From: an uncultured Collinsella sp.
Lineage (GTDB): Bacteria; Actinomycetota; Coriobacteriia; Coriobacteriales; Coriobacteriaceae
Length of the DNA stretch: 5,668 nt
Reading direction: 5' to 3'
NCBI GenBank assembly: GCA_958453575.1
Contig: CAUDYH010000098.1
Location: forward strand, 1-5,668
Within the stretch, counting starts at the first letter, position 1. Every line of letters begins with the position of its first letter. The position numbers and the translations under genes were made by a program. The notes beneath the pieces are model-generated. The model did not search any database. It was not told the DNA's origin and saw only the letters and a list, made by a program, of their open reading frames with translations. Positions 1 through 5,668 of this stretch are shown here, piece by piece.

Positions 1-177
1 GCCGCCATCGCCGCCGGTCGAACCACCAGTGGAGCCGCCCGTCGAGCCACCGGTCGTACCGGTGCCGCCGGTGGTGTCGCCGCCCGTGGTCTCGGTGGTC
101 GTGGTCGTCGTGGTAGTCGTTGTGGTGGTTTCCTCTTCGTCCTCGTTCTCGTCCTTGTCGTCGTTCTCCGTCTTCTT
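1..177 (-). repeat. Low-complexity C-terminal tail of the PBP: acidic block, poly-Thr run, Gly-Gly-Ser-Thr repeats
   Basis: This is a protein-level repeat region inside the PBP gene. Residues 653-668 are almost all charged or Asn (KKTENDDKDENEDEEE). Residues 669-680 are twelve consecutive threonines (positions 129-94). The remainder, up to residue 711 at the window edge, is Gly/Thr-rich and includes GGSTGGSTGGST. The Thr run uses all four Thr codons (ACC, ACA, ACG, ACT), so it is not a simple trinucleotide slippage tract; this suggests selection on the amino acids. Such tails on class A PBPs are predicted to be disordered and extracellular. A role as a wall-spanning spacer or glycosylation target is inference. 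Confidence 0.85.
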
Positions 178-2133
178 GGTGTTGTTGGTGCCGTAGAACT
201 TCCAGACGCTGTTGTTCTTGTAGGTGGGCGCCGTTCCGGTCGCAAACTCCTCGCGCTCGGTACCGGTCAGAACGGTGTTCATAAACCGCTTAAAGACAGG
301 CAGGTTGGTGCTGTCGCCCAGCAGGTCTGTGCCGTATTTTTGGATGGGAATCTCGCCCGCGGAATAGCCGGTCCACAGGGCGCACGCCAGCTGCGGGGTA
401 TAGCCGCAGAACCACAGGTTGGTGGTGTTGTCGGTGGTGCCCGTCTTGCCGGCATAGGGCTGGTTAACGCTCAGGGCGCCGACAGCACCCGTACCGCCGC
501 CCTTCATGACGCCGGACAGAACATCGGTGACCGCGGCGGCCTCGCCCTCGGTAAGTACCTGTGAGGGATTGTCGGTGTGCTGGTACAGCACCGAACCGGT
601 ACGAGAGTCAATCTCGGTGATGGCGATCGGCTGGCGATAGTAGCCGCCGTTGGCAAACGTCGCGTAGGCGGCGGCCATCTCGAGCGGCGAGATCGAGCCG
701 GTGCCGAGGGTCATGACGGGAACGTCCTCGATGTTGTCCTTGGCGGGATCGATGCCGAGCTTTTTGACGAGCGAGATGATCTTGCTGTTGCCGACGGCTT
801 CCGCCACCTGGATGTAGCCGGTGTTGGAGGAGTATGCCGTCGCCTGCTTAAGCGTGATGTTGCCATAGCTCTGGTTGCCGTAGTTTTGGACCTCGGTCGT
901 GGTGCCCTTGGCCTTGAGCGGCGAGTTGCAGTTGAGGGTGACGTTGGGGTTCATGCCGTTTTGGATGGCAGTTGCCAGCGTAAAGGCCTTAAACGTGGAG
1001 CCCACGGGGCGCTTCGCCGTAGCGTGGTTCACATGGTTCTCGTCGGCGTTGTAGTCGTAGCCGCCCACCATGCACTTGATGTAGCCGGTCTTGGGATCGA
1101 CGACGACCATGCCCATGTCCAGGCCGTCGAGCGAGAGCGTGTCGAGCTGCTCGCGGACGGCATTTTCTGCCACCTGCTGCATCGTGGGGTCGATGGTGGT
1201 CTTGACGGTCAGACCGCCCTTAAAGAGCACGTCGGTCGAGAACTCCTGCTCCAGCAGCTGCTTAACATAGGCGACAAAGTAGGGCTGCGAGTATACGTCG
1301 ACGCCGCTGCCCGAAATCTCGGTCACGTTGAGGGTGATGGGCTCGGCCTGTGCGGCATCGTGCTCCTCCTGGGTGATGTGGCCCAGGCGCAACATGTTGT
1401 CAAGGACCTTGTTGCGACGGGACAGTGCCAGATCAGGATTGACCGTGGGGTCGTACTGCGAGGGCGAGTTGGGAAGGCCGATGAGCAGCGCGGCCTCGCT
1501 CAGGGTGAGGTCGGCGGCGCTCTTGGACAGATAGGTCTCGGCTGCGGCCTCGATGCCGTAGGCGCCGTGGCCGTAATAGATGGTGTTGAGGTACATCATG
1601 AGGATCTCGTCTTTGGAGTACATGTCCTCCATCTTGATGGCGATGTAGGCCTCGCGCACCTTACGCTCAATGGTCGAGTCGAATTGCTCCTCCTGCAGGA
1701 TGGTGTTGCGCACAAGCTGCTGGGTGATCGTCGAGGCGCCTTCGTGCCCGCCGCCGAGGGTTGCCACCGCAGCACGCGCGATACCCCACAGGTCGATACC
1801 GCCGTGCTCGTAGAAGCGCTCGTCCTCGACGTCAACGGTGCCCTGCAGCACGTAGGGGGAGACCTCGTCCTTGGTGATAGACTTGCGGTTTTGCGTGTAG
1901 AAGCTCGCGATCTTGTTGCCGTTACAGTCGACGATCTCGGTGGGCTCGCTCACCAGATACGCGTTGGCGTCGGTGTAGTCGGGCAGATCGGACAGCCAGC
2001 GGTTGACGTTACCGACCATGCCGATGCCAAACGCCACGCCCGCAATCAGCAGAAAGCCCAAAAACGAGAGCAGGATTATGGGCAGGGCGTGCGTCTTTGA
2101 ACGGCTGTGTCCCTGTCGTTGGCGAGGACCCAT
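1..2133 (-). CDS. Class A (bifunctional) penicillin-binding protein, PonA/PBP1a type; C-terminal end cut by window edge
   Basis: Peptidoglycan synthase that polymerises lipid II (glycosyltransferase family 51) and cross-links stem peptides (penicillin-binding transpeptidase) on the outer face of the membrane. The minus-strand frame is open for 711 codons to the window edge with no stop. Residues 1-15 are basic and cytosolic; about 16-40 form one membrane anchor. The GT51 domain shows E103-DERFYEHGG (E103 is the expected catalytic glutamate), GASTITQQLVRN from residue 132, and an RKVREAYIAIKME helix followed by YLNTIYYG. The transpeptidase domain, about 340-600, carries all three motifs: S379-TFK (nucleophile Ser379), S435-SN, and K563-TGTT. 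After about residue 650 the protein becomes an acidic stretch, then 12 threonines, then Gly/Thr/Ser repeats, with the stop outside the window. The ATG at 2133 is chosen because GGAGGT lies 6 nt upstream (2145-2140) and a membrane anchor follows. It diverges from the U32 gene. The family assignment is very secure; the exact paralogue name is not. Confidence 0.97.
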   Translation of the reverse strand, partial: MGPRQRQGHSRSKTHALPIILLSFLGFLLIAGVAFGIGMVGNVNRWLSDLPDYTDANAYLVSEPTEIVDCNGNKIASFYTQNRKSITKDEVSPYVLQGTVDVEDERFYEHGGIDLWGIARAAVATLGGGHEGASTITQQLVRNTILQEEQFDSTIERKVREAYIAIKMEDMYSKDEILMMYLNTIYYGHGAYGIEAAAETYLSKSAADLTLSEAALLIGLPNSPSQYDPTVNPDLALSRRNKVLDNMLRLGHITQEEHDAAQAEPITLNVTEISGSGVDVYSQPYFVAYVKQLLEQEFSTDVLFKGGLTVKTTIDPTMQQVAENAVREQLDTLSLDGLDMGMVVVDPKTGYIKCMVGGYDYNADENHVNHATAKRPVGSTFKAFTLATAIQNGMNPNVTLNCNSPLKAKGTTTEVQNYGNQSYGNITLKQATAYSSNTGYIQVAEAVGNSKIISLVKKLGIDPAKDNIEDVPVMTLGTGSISPLEMAAAYATFANGGYYRQPIAITEIDSRTGSVLYQHTDNPSQVLTEGEAAAVTDVLSGVMKGGGTGAVGALSVNQPYAGKTGTTDNTTNLWFCGYTPQLACALWTGYSAGEIPIQKYGTDLLGDSTNLPVFKRFMNTVLTGTEREEFATGTAPTYKNNSVWKFYGTNNTKKTENDDKDENEDEEETTTTTTTTTTTTETTGGDTTGGTGTTGGSTGGSTGGSTGGDGG

Positions 2134-2139
2134 ATATTG

Positions 2140-2145
2140 ACCTCC
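2140..2145 (-). promoter_or_regulatory. Shine-Dalgarno site of the PBP gene
   Basis: On the minus strand GGAGGT precedes the ATG (2133-2131) by 6 nt. It fixes the PBP start, and translation from there gives a short basic leader followed directly by the membrane anchor. Confidence 0.85.
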
Positions 2146-2226
2146 AGGTATGTCGTGCCAGACGGTGGATGTGCCGTCGGGGCAGGATGGACATAAGTTA
2201 TTACACGATAAACCAAACGGGGCGCG

Positions 2227-2236
2227 CGAGGCCTCG
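2227..2236. repeat. Perfect 10-bp palindrome in the divergent intergenic region
   Basis: CGAGGCCTCG is fully self-complementary. It lies between the AT-rich core and the best plus-strand -10-like hexamer, a position where a repressor could act on the U32 promoter. Short GC palindromes arise by chance in GC-rich DNA, so an operator role is only a suggestion. Confidence 0.3.
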
Positions 2237-2282
2237 TGTATGCTGGAAGACGGCATTTTTCAGAGTGAATGCATACCTTGGT

Positions 2283-2288
2283 AAGGAG
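2283..2288 (+). promoter_or_regulatory. Shine-Dalgarno site that decides the U32 gene start
   Basis: AAGGAG lies 7 nt before the ATG at 2296. The upstream in-frame ATG at 2269 has no comparable site in front of it, and this Shine-Dalgarno would fall inside the coding region if 2269 were used. A third in-frame ATG at 2311 also lacks one. The start at 2296 is therefore preferred. Confidence 0.85.
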
Positions 2289-2295
2289 TTTGTCG

Positions 2296-4272
2296 ATGGC
2301 GATTCGGACGATGGGGCCGAGCGGACAATACGAGACTGGATTGGATGCTGCCGGTGCGGCGCTGCCCGAGCTGCTGGCGCCGGCGGGCGGACTCGACCAG
2401 ATGCTTGCGGCTATCGCCGCGGGTGCCGATGCCATCTATGCGGGGTTGGGCGGCTTTAACGCCCGTGTGAGCGCCCATGGCTTTACGGATAACGAGTTTG
2501 CGCGCGGCTGCGCCGTGGCGCATGCCCATGGCGTGCATGTGTACGTAACGCTCAACGTGTTCGTGTTTGACGATGAGTTGTCCGACGCGGTGGCGTTGGG
2601 AGCTCATGCACTGGAGCTGGGCGCCGATGCTCTGATTGTCGCCGATGCCGGGTTGGCCTGCGCGCTGCGCGCGGCGATTCCCGGGGTCGAGATTCACCTG
2701 TCCACGCAGGCGGGCGCTCATAGCGAGGGTGCCGTGCGGCTTGCCGCCGATGAACTGGGGGTCGAGCGCGTGACGACGGCACGCGAGCTGACGGTCGACG
2801 AGATTGCGGCGCTATGTGCCACGGGCGTGCCCATCGAGGTATTCTGCCACGGTGCGATTTGCATCGGCTATTCGGGGGCGTGCGAGTTCTCGGCCCTGCG
2901 GCGTGGGCGCTCGGCGATGCGCGGCGACTGCACGCAGCCGTGCCGTCTGGCGTACGACCTAGTGGACGAGGCGGGGCAGAGTGTTGTTGCCGTCGAGGGA
3001 GACCGCCTGCTTTGTCCGCGTGACTATCTGGGTATCGCGCACCTGCCCGAGCTTGTTGCCGCCGGCGTGGCATCGCTCAAGATCGAGGGACGCATGAAGA
3101 ATCCCGATTACGTATTCAACGTGGTGAGGGTGTGGCGTCGGGCACTCGATATGCTGTGCGACGGCGCGTGGGACTCCGGTGCCGTGGAAGAGCTTGAACG
3201 CGAGCTGGGAAGGTCGTTTAACCGTGGGTTTACCGATGCGTACCTGCGAGGGCGTTCGGGTGCCGAGCTCATGAGCTTTGAGCGCGCGATCAACCAGGGC
3301 GTGCGCGTGGGGCGCTTGGTCGCTGTGGGCCACGAAGAGGTGACCGTTGAGCTCGATGCCGCCGTGGCGGCGGGTGACACGCTCGAGATTCGGTTCTATC
3401 CGGGTGTCGACGCGCGTCCCGATGTGCCCAAGCGCTGGCCGCAGGTGCCCTGCCCGGTGGATGCCGCAGCGGGGAAGCGCGTCGTCGTGCATTGCAAGCG
3501 TAAGGTGGACGCGGGCTGCGAGGTCTATCTGATTCGCAGCGCCGGCGTGTTGGATCAGACGACGGCGGTGTTGGAGCGCATGCGGGCCGAGGCGGATGCG
3601 ATTGCGCCCGTTGCGCGTGCCGTTGAGGTGCTGCCCTTTGAGGACGCTGCGGTGGATGGCGGCGCGTCGACGGAGTTGGCGGGGTCGGCGGGGCCGGTAA
3701 AGCGCGAGGATTTTGCTCGTATGGTCTTTGCCTGGGAGCTGATGGATGTGGGTCCGCGCGATGAGCGAGATCTGTCCGATACAACGGTGGTGCTCGACGA
3801 AGTGTGCCGCGCGGGCGACGCCGAGCGGACTCGGGCGCTTATGCAGCGTGCCGGGCGCGTCGTCTGCCGCAATCTGGGACAAGTGGCGATGGCCAGCGAG
3901 CTGGGCACAACGTTTGACGTGGCGGCGCCGGTGTTCTGTGCCAATCGGGCCACGCTTACCTGGCTGCGCGGACTCGGTGCGGGGCGGGTGTGCTTGTCGG
4001 CCGAGTTGCTCGGCAATGATGCGGAGCGTGTTGCCGAGCTTGCCGCTTGCCCCGGTGTCTTGGGGCCTGTCGATGCCGACCGTCCCGAGATCATGGTGTG
4101 CGAGCACTGCTTGCTGACTGCCGAGGGCGCCTGCGCCACGGATGCAACGGGGCAGGTCCGTTGCCGTGACTGCTCGCGCCGTCAGCAGGCGCGCTTTTTG
4201 GTCGAACGTGACGGCACGCGTTTGCCGGTCGTTATCGACGCGTGCGGCAGGACGAGGATTTTCCTGTCGTAG
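2296..4272 (+). CDS. U32 family (formerly 'peptidase/collagenase') Fe-S protein, RlhA/YhbU-like
   Basis: A 658-residue U32-family protein, probably cytosolic, with no signal peptide or membrane segment. The N-terminal (beta/alpha) domain begins at LLAPAGGLDQMLAAIAAGADAIYAG, shown here only as LLAPAGG...AGADAIYAG. The family signature is E181-VFCHGAICIGYSGACEFS, with Phe198 where the pattern usually has an aliphatic residue. C189, C196, C212 and C216 (second pair in RGDCTQPCR) form the four-cysteine pattern expected to hold a [4Fe-4S] cluster. SLKIEGRMKNPDYV follows. A beta-rich middle part (about 325-430) leads to a second half-domain, ending in a Cys-rich tail with C602, C605, C613, C623, C626 and C650. 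Characterised relatives hydroxylate RNA (RlhA on 23S rRNA, TrhP on tRNA) or ubiquinone precursors (UbiU/UbiV). Its length is close to E. coli RlhA (about 650 aa), so RNA hydroxylation is plausible, but the substrate is not shown. True protease activity is less likely. The start is set by AAGGAG at 2283. Confidence 0.95.
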   Translation: MAIRTMGPSGQYETGLDAAGAALPELLAPAGGLDQMLAAIAAGADAIYAGLGGFNARVSAHGFTDNEFARGCAVAHAHGVHVYVTLNVFVFDDELSDAVALGAHALELGADALIVADAGLACALRAAIPGVEIHLSTQAGAHSEGAVRLAADELGVERVTTARELTVDEIAALCATGVPIEVFCHGAICIGYSGACEFSALRRGRSAMRGDCTQPCRLAYDLVDEAGQSVVAVEGDRLLCPRDYLGIAHLPELVAAGVASLKIEGRMKNPDYVFNVVRVWRRALDMLCDGAWDSGAVEELERELGRSFNRGFTDAYLRGRSGAELMSFERAINQGVRVGRLVAVGHEEVTVELDAAVAAGDTLEIRFYPGVDARPDVPKRWPQVPCPVDAAAGKRVVVHCKRKVDAGCEVYLIRSAGVLDQTTAVLERMRAEADAIAPVARAVEVLPFEDAAVDGGASTELAGSAGPVKREDFARMVFAWELMDVGPRDERDLSDTTVVLDEVCRAGDAERTRALMQRAGRVVCRNLGQVAMASELGTTFDVAAPVFCANRATLTWLRGLGAGRVCLSAELLGNDAERVAELAACPGVLGPVDADRPEIMVCEHCLLTAEGACATDATGQVRCRDCSRRQQARFLVERDGTRLPVVIDACGRTRIFLS

Positions 4273-4279
4273 GTGCCGC
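4244..4279 (+). terminator. Possible weak hairpin straddling the U32 stop codon
   Basis: GCGGCA (4244-4249) can pair with TGCCGC (4274-4279), with an imperfect inner stem around GAGG/CCTG and a T-rich apical loop. A short T run (4289-4292) comes only after a further GC-rich 9 nt, so this is not a canonical intrinsic terminator. It may slow or partly stop U32 transcription before tyrS, or mean nothing. Confidence 0.2.
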
Positions 4280-4369
4280 GTCGCGCTGTTTTGGTTATTA
4301 TTAGTGGGTTTATGAACTTCCAGCACCGCCGTATCCGGTGAGGGTGCTATAGCAAAAGGAGGATACCCA
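4273..4369 (+). promoter_or_regulatory. tyrS upstream region: candidate promoter and short structured leader
   Basis: This 97-bp gap has a T/A-rich half (4287-4315) and a leader half (4320-4369). The best -10-like hexamer is TATTAT at 4296-4301 (five of six consensus bases), without a clear -35. TATGAA at 4311-4316 is an alternative. In the leader, AGCACC (4322-4327) can pair with GGTGCT (4343-4348). GTATCC (4331-4336), in the loop of that stem, can pair with GGATAC (4361-4366), which overlaps the end of the Shine-Dalgarno. CACCG (4324-4328) with CGGTG (4336-4340) is a competing stem. It is too short for a T-box leader, a common control element of synthetase genes in Firmicutes. Whether tyrS has its own promoter or is read from U32 cannot be decided here. 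Confidence 0.45.
4356..4362 (+). promoter_or_regulatory. Shine-Dalgarno site of tyrS
   Basis: AAGGAGG lies 7 nt before the ATG at 4370, a near-ideal site fitting a highly expressed housekeeping gene. Its last two G residues are part of GGATAC (4361-4366), which is complementary to GTATCC upstream, so the site could be partly masked by leader folding. Confidence 0.9.
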
Positions 4370-5581
4370 ATGCTGTCTGTTGACGAGCAAATGCGTATCA
4401 TCACCTCGGGTGCAGCGCAGATCGTCCCCGAGGCCGACCTTCGCAAGAAGCTTGAGAAGGGCGAGCCCCTCAACATCAAGCTCGGCGTCGATCCCACCAG
4501 CCCCGACCTGCACCTGGGCCATGCCGTGCCCCTGCGCAAGATGCGTCAGTTCCAGGACCTGGGCCACAACGTCACCCTTATCATCGGCAACGGCACCGCG
4601 CTAATCGGCGATCCCTCGGGCAAGAACTCCACGCGTCCGCAGCTTTCGCAGGAGCAGATCGAGGCCAACGCCGAGACCTACGTGAGCCAGGCCATGAAGA
4701 TCCTGGATCCCGAGAAGACCACCATTGTGCACAACGGCGACTGGATCCTTTCGATGGATCTGGCCGGTCTGCTGCAGGTGTGCTCCAAGTTCACCGTCGC
4801 CCGCATCCTTGAGCGCGACGACTTTACCAAGCGCTACCAGTCTCAGACGCCGATCGCCCTGCACGAGTTCCTGTACCCCGTGATGCAGGCCTTCGACTCC
4901 GTTCAGATCAAGGCCGACGTGGAGATGGGCGGCACCGACCAGCTCTTCAACCTGCTCGCCGGTCGCGAGCTCATGGAGAAGATGGGCATGGAGCCGCAGA
5001 TCGCGCTTACCATGCCGCTGCTCGAGGGCACCGATGGCGTGCGCAAGATGTCCAAGTCCTACGGCAACTACATCGGCCTGACCGATGCTCCCAAGGATAT
5101 GTTCGGCAAGACCATGTCCATTCCCGACGAGATGATCGGCAAGTACTATCGTCTGGCCAGCTCGCTCACCCCGGCCGAGGTCGACAAGATCGATGCCGCC
5201 CTGGCCGATGGCTCCGCCGACCCCTACGAGCTCAAGCGCGCTCTAGGCCGCGACCTGTGCGACACCTACCACGGTGCTGGCGCCGGCGACGAGGCTCAGG
5301 CCGAGTTCGACCGTGTGTTCAAGGAGGGCCAGCTTGCCGACTTCCCCGAGAAGCACGTTGAGCTGACCGTCAACGACGAGGGCCAGATTTACCTCGCTGG
5401 CCTGCTCAAGGACCTGGGCCTTTCGGCCAGCGCCGGTCAGGCCCGCCGCGACATCGACGGCGGCGGCGTCAAGATCAACGGCAAGGCTGTGGCTTCCAAG
5501 AGCTACAACATCGATCCGAGCGCCCTCAAGCTGGGCGACACCCTCTCCGTGGGCAAGCGCAAGGGCTTTAAGTTGGTTTAG
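4370..5581 (+). CDS. tyrS: Tyrosyl-tRNA synthetase (class I, TyrZ-like length and sequence style)
   Basis: Charges tRNA-Tyr with tyrosine using ATP, in the cytosol, normally as a homodimer. The Rossmann catalytic domain carries LGVDPTSPDLHLGHAVPLRK with the HIGH-type motif H48-LGH, and K226-MSKS for the second ATP-binding signature. Tyrosine-pocket features appear as Y169-x3-Q173-x2-D176 and GGTDQ ending at D190-Q191. The C-terminal region from about residue 330 is an S4 RNA-binding domain (AGLLKDLGLSASAGQARRDI then GGGVKINGK), ending KGFKLV. The 403-residue length is normal for the TyrZ-like bacterial branch and slightly shorter than E. coli TyrS. Codons end mostly in C or G, more uniformly C-rich than in the U32 gene, which fits high expression. 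The ATG is fixed by AAGGAGG 7 nt upstream. The gene appears complete and intact; assignment is essentially certain. Confidence 0.99.
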   Translation: MLSVDEQMRIITSGAAQIVPEADLRKKLEKGEPLNIKLGVDPTSPDLHLGHAVPLRKMRQFQDLGHNVTLIIGNGTALIGDPSGKNSTRPQLSQEQIEANAETYVSQAMKILDPEKTTIVHNGDWILSMDLAGLLQVCSKFTVARILERDDFTKRYQSQTPIALHEFLYPVMQAFDSVQIKADVEMGGTDQLFNLLAGRELMEKMGMEPQIALTMPLLEGTDGVRKMSKSYGNYIGLTDAPKDMFGKTMSIPDEMIGKYYRLASSLTPAEVDKIDAALADGSADPYELKRALGRDLCDTYHGAGAGDEAQAEFDRVFKEGQLADFPEKHVELTVNDEGQIYLAGLLKDLGLSASAGQARRDIDGGGVKINGKAVASKSYNIDPSALKLGDTLSVGKRKGFKLV

Positions 5582-5608
5582 TTACGCGGTTTTACCAAAC
5601 CGCGTAAC
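5581..5608. terminator. Perfect 12-bp inverted repeat at the tyrS 3' end; candidate terminator without T-tract
   Basis: GTTACGCGGTTT (5581-5592) is the exact reverse complement of AAACCGCGTAAC (5597-5608), with a four-base TACC loop. The stem starts on the last base of the tyrS TAG. No T-run follows on either strand (plus continues CGGTTGACG), so it is not a classical intrinsic terminator, though stems without a U-tract have been proposed as terminators in actinobacteria. It could also protect the mRNA 3' end. On the minus strand it overlaps the last codons of the probable convergent gene. Confidence 0.6.
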
Positions 5609-5668
5609 CGGTTGACGCTGCAAACCCGCCAGAGCGGCAATCTGCCTTTCAACTTCGGCGGCATGACC
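5582..5668 (-). CDS. Probable C-terminal end of a convergent gene (partial, product unknown)
   Basis: A minus-strand frame enters from the right edge and runs 28 codons to a TAA (5584-5582) that directly abuts the tyrS TAG. The peptide reads HAAEVERQIAAL then AGLQRQPVTRFGKTA, a plausible amphipathic helix followed by a basic tail. I do not recognise the family from so short a piece. A second minus-strand frame is also open here, ending in KPRN at a TAA within the tyrS end (5580-5578), but its composition looks less protein-like. The third minus frame has an early TGA. The alternative is that 5582-5668 is simply intergenic. Confidence is limited by the length. Confidence 0.45.
   Translation of the reverse strand, partial: GHAAEVERQIAALAGLQRQPVTRFGKTA

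Larger units (their letters stand above)
2134..2295. promoter_or_regulatory. Divergent intergenic region with promoters for the PBP and U32 genes (boxes not firmly placed)
   Basis: Both flanking genes point outward, so this 162-bp gap must hold the start of each transcript or of any operon upstream signal. Its most AT-rich core is 2191-2216, the likeliest place for promoter elements. For the plus strand the best -10-like hexamer is TATGCT at 2239-2244, but no good -35 lies 16-18 bp upstream. For the minus strand, TAATAA-like and TTATGT-like hexamers occur in the AT-rich core, again without a convincing -35. A perfect 10-bp palindrome, CGAGGCCTCG (2227-2236), sits just upstream of TATGCT. No convincing ORF, tRNA or terminator is visible here. 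Confidence 0.65.

Noticed and set aside
94..129. Trinucleotide slippage microsatellite
   Set aside because: The 12 Thr codons are mixed (GGT, CGT, AGT and TGT on the plus strand), not a uniform repeat, so it is a protein-level homopolymer rather than a DNA microsatellite.
577..2100. 507-codon plus-strand open frame
   Set aside because: It is the codon-aligned antisense of the PBP gene. The minus strand carries every class A PBP motif, a membrane anchor and a Shine-Dalgarno, while this frame yields Val/Gly/Asp/Leu-rich sequence with no recognisable domain. GC-rich genes often leave such open antisense frames.
2816..2945. U32 gene as a genuine collagenase or peptidase
   Set aside because: The historical family name suggests proteolysis, but the four-cysteine Fe-S pattern and characterised relatives (RlhA, TrhP, UbiU/UbiV) point to hydroxylation chemistry. 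No classical protease catalytic motif is visible.
4273..4369. T-box riboswitch upstream of tyrS
   Set aside because: The gap is only 97 bp, and I see neither the conserved T-box sequence nor an antiterminator/terminator pair.
2959..4539. 526-codon minus-strand open frame opposite the U32 gene and the start of tyrS
   Set aside because: It crosses two well-supported plus-strand genes and the gap between them, is rich in His/Arg/Thr/Pro, has no family motif, and is explained by GC-rich codon bias on the other strand.
5581..5608. Classical Rho-independent terminator after tyrS
   Set aside because: The stem is excellent but no run of T follows on either strand, so I list it only as a candidate terminator or 3'-end hairpin.

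Overview
This 5.67 kb window comes from a high-GC chromosome and reads as ordinary bacterial core genome. It holds three confident protein genes and the probable tail of a fourth. The high GC, strong Shine-Dalgarno sites, a PonA-type penicillin-binding protein, a U32-family protein and a 403-aa tyrosyl-tRNA synthetase all fit a Gram-positive, probably anaerobic actinobacterium. My best guess is Coriobacteriia (Collinsella-like). This is inference from gene style, not a database match.

Layout. Positions 1-2133 (minus strand) encode a class A penicillin-binding protein: the N-terminus and both enzymatic domains are complete, but the end of the C-terminal tail runs off the left edge. A 162-bp divergent intergenic region (2134-2295) separates it from a plus-strand U32-family Fe-S protein (2296-4272, 658 aa), whose start is fixed by a good Shine-Dalgarno at 2283-2288. 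A 97-bp gap (4273-4369) follows, with a strong Shine-Dalgarno and possible leader RNA structure. Then comes tyrS (4370-5581, plus). A perfect 12-bp-stem hairpin begins on the last base of the tyrS stop codon. A minus-strand reading frame enters from the right edge and stops at 5582, directly against the tyrS stop, so tyrS probably faces a convergent gene.

The genes do not form one obvious pathway. The PBP builds peptidoglycan outside the membrane. The U32 protein belongs to a family of Fe-S proteins that hydroxylate RNA or other substrates. TyrRS charges tRNA-Tyr. U32 and TyrRS both relate to translation if the U32 protein is an RNA hydroxylase like RlhA, but this is only suggestive. I found no mobile element, CRISPR array, tRNA or rRNA. 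I do not see a clearly new system. The points most worth checking are the unusual acidic/poly-Thr/Gly-Ser-Thr tail of the PBP, the possible pseudoknot over the tyrS ribosome-binding site, and the convergent abutting-stop junction with its hairpin.
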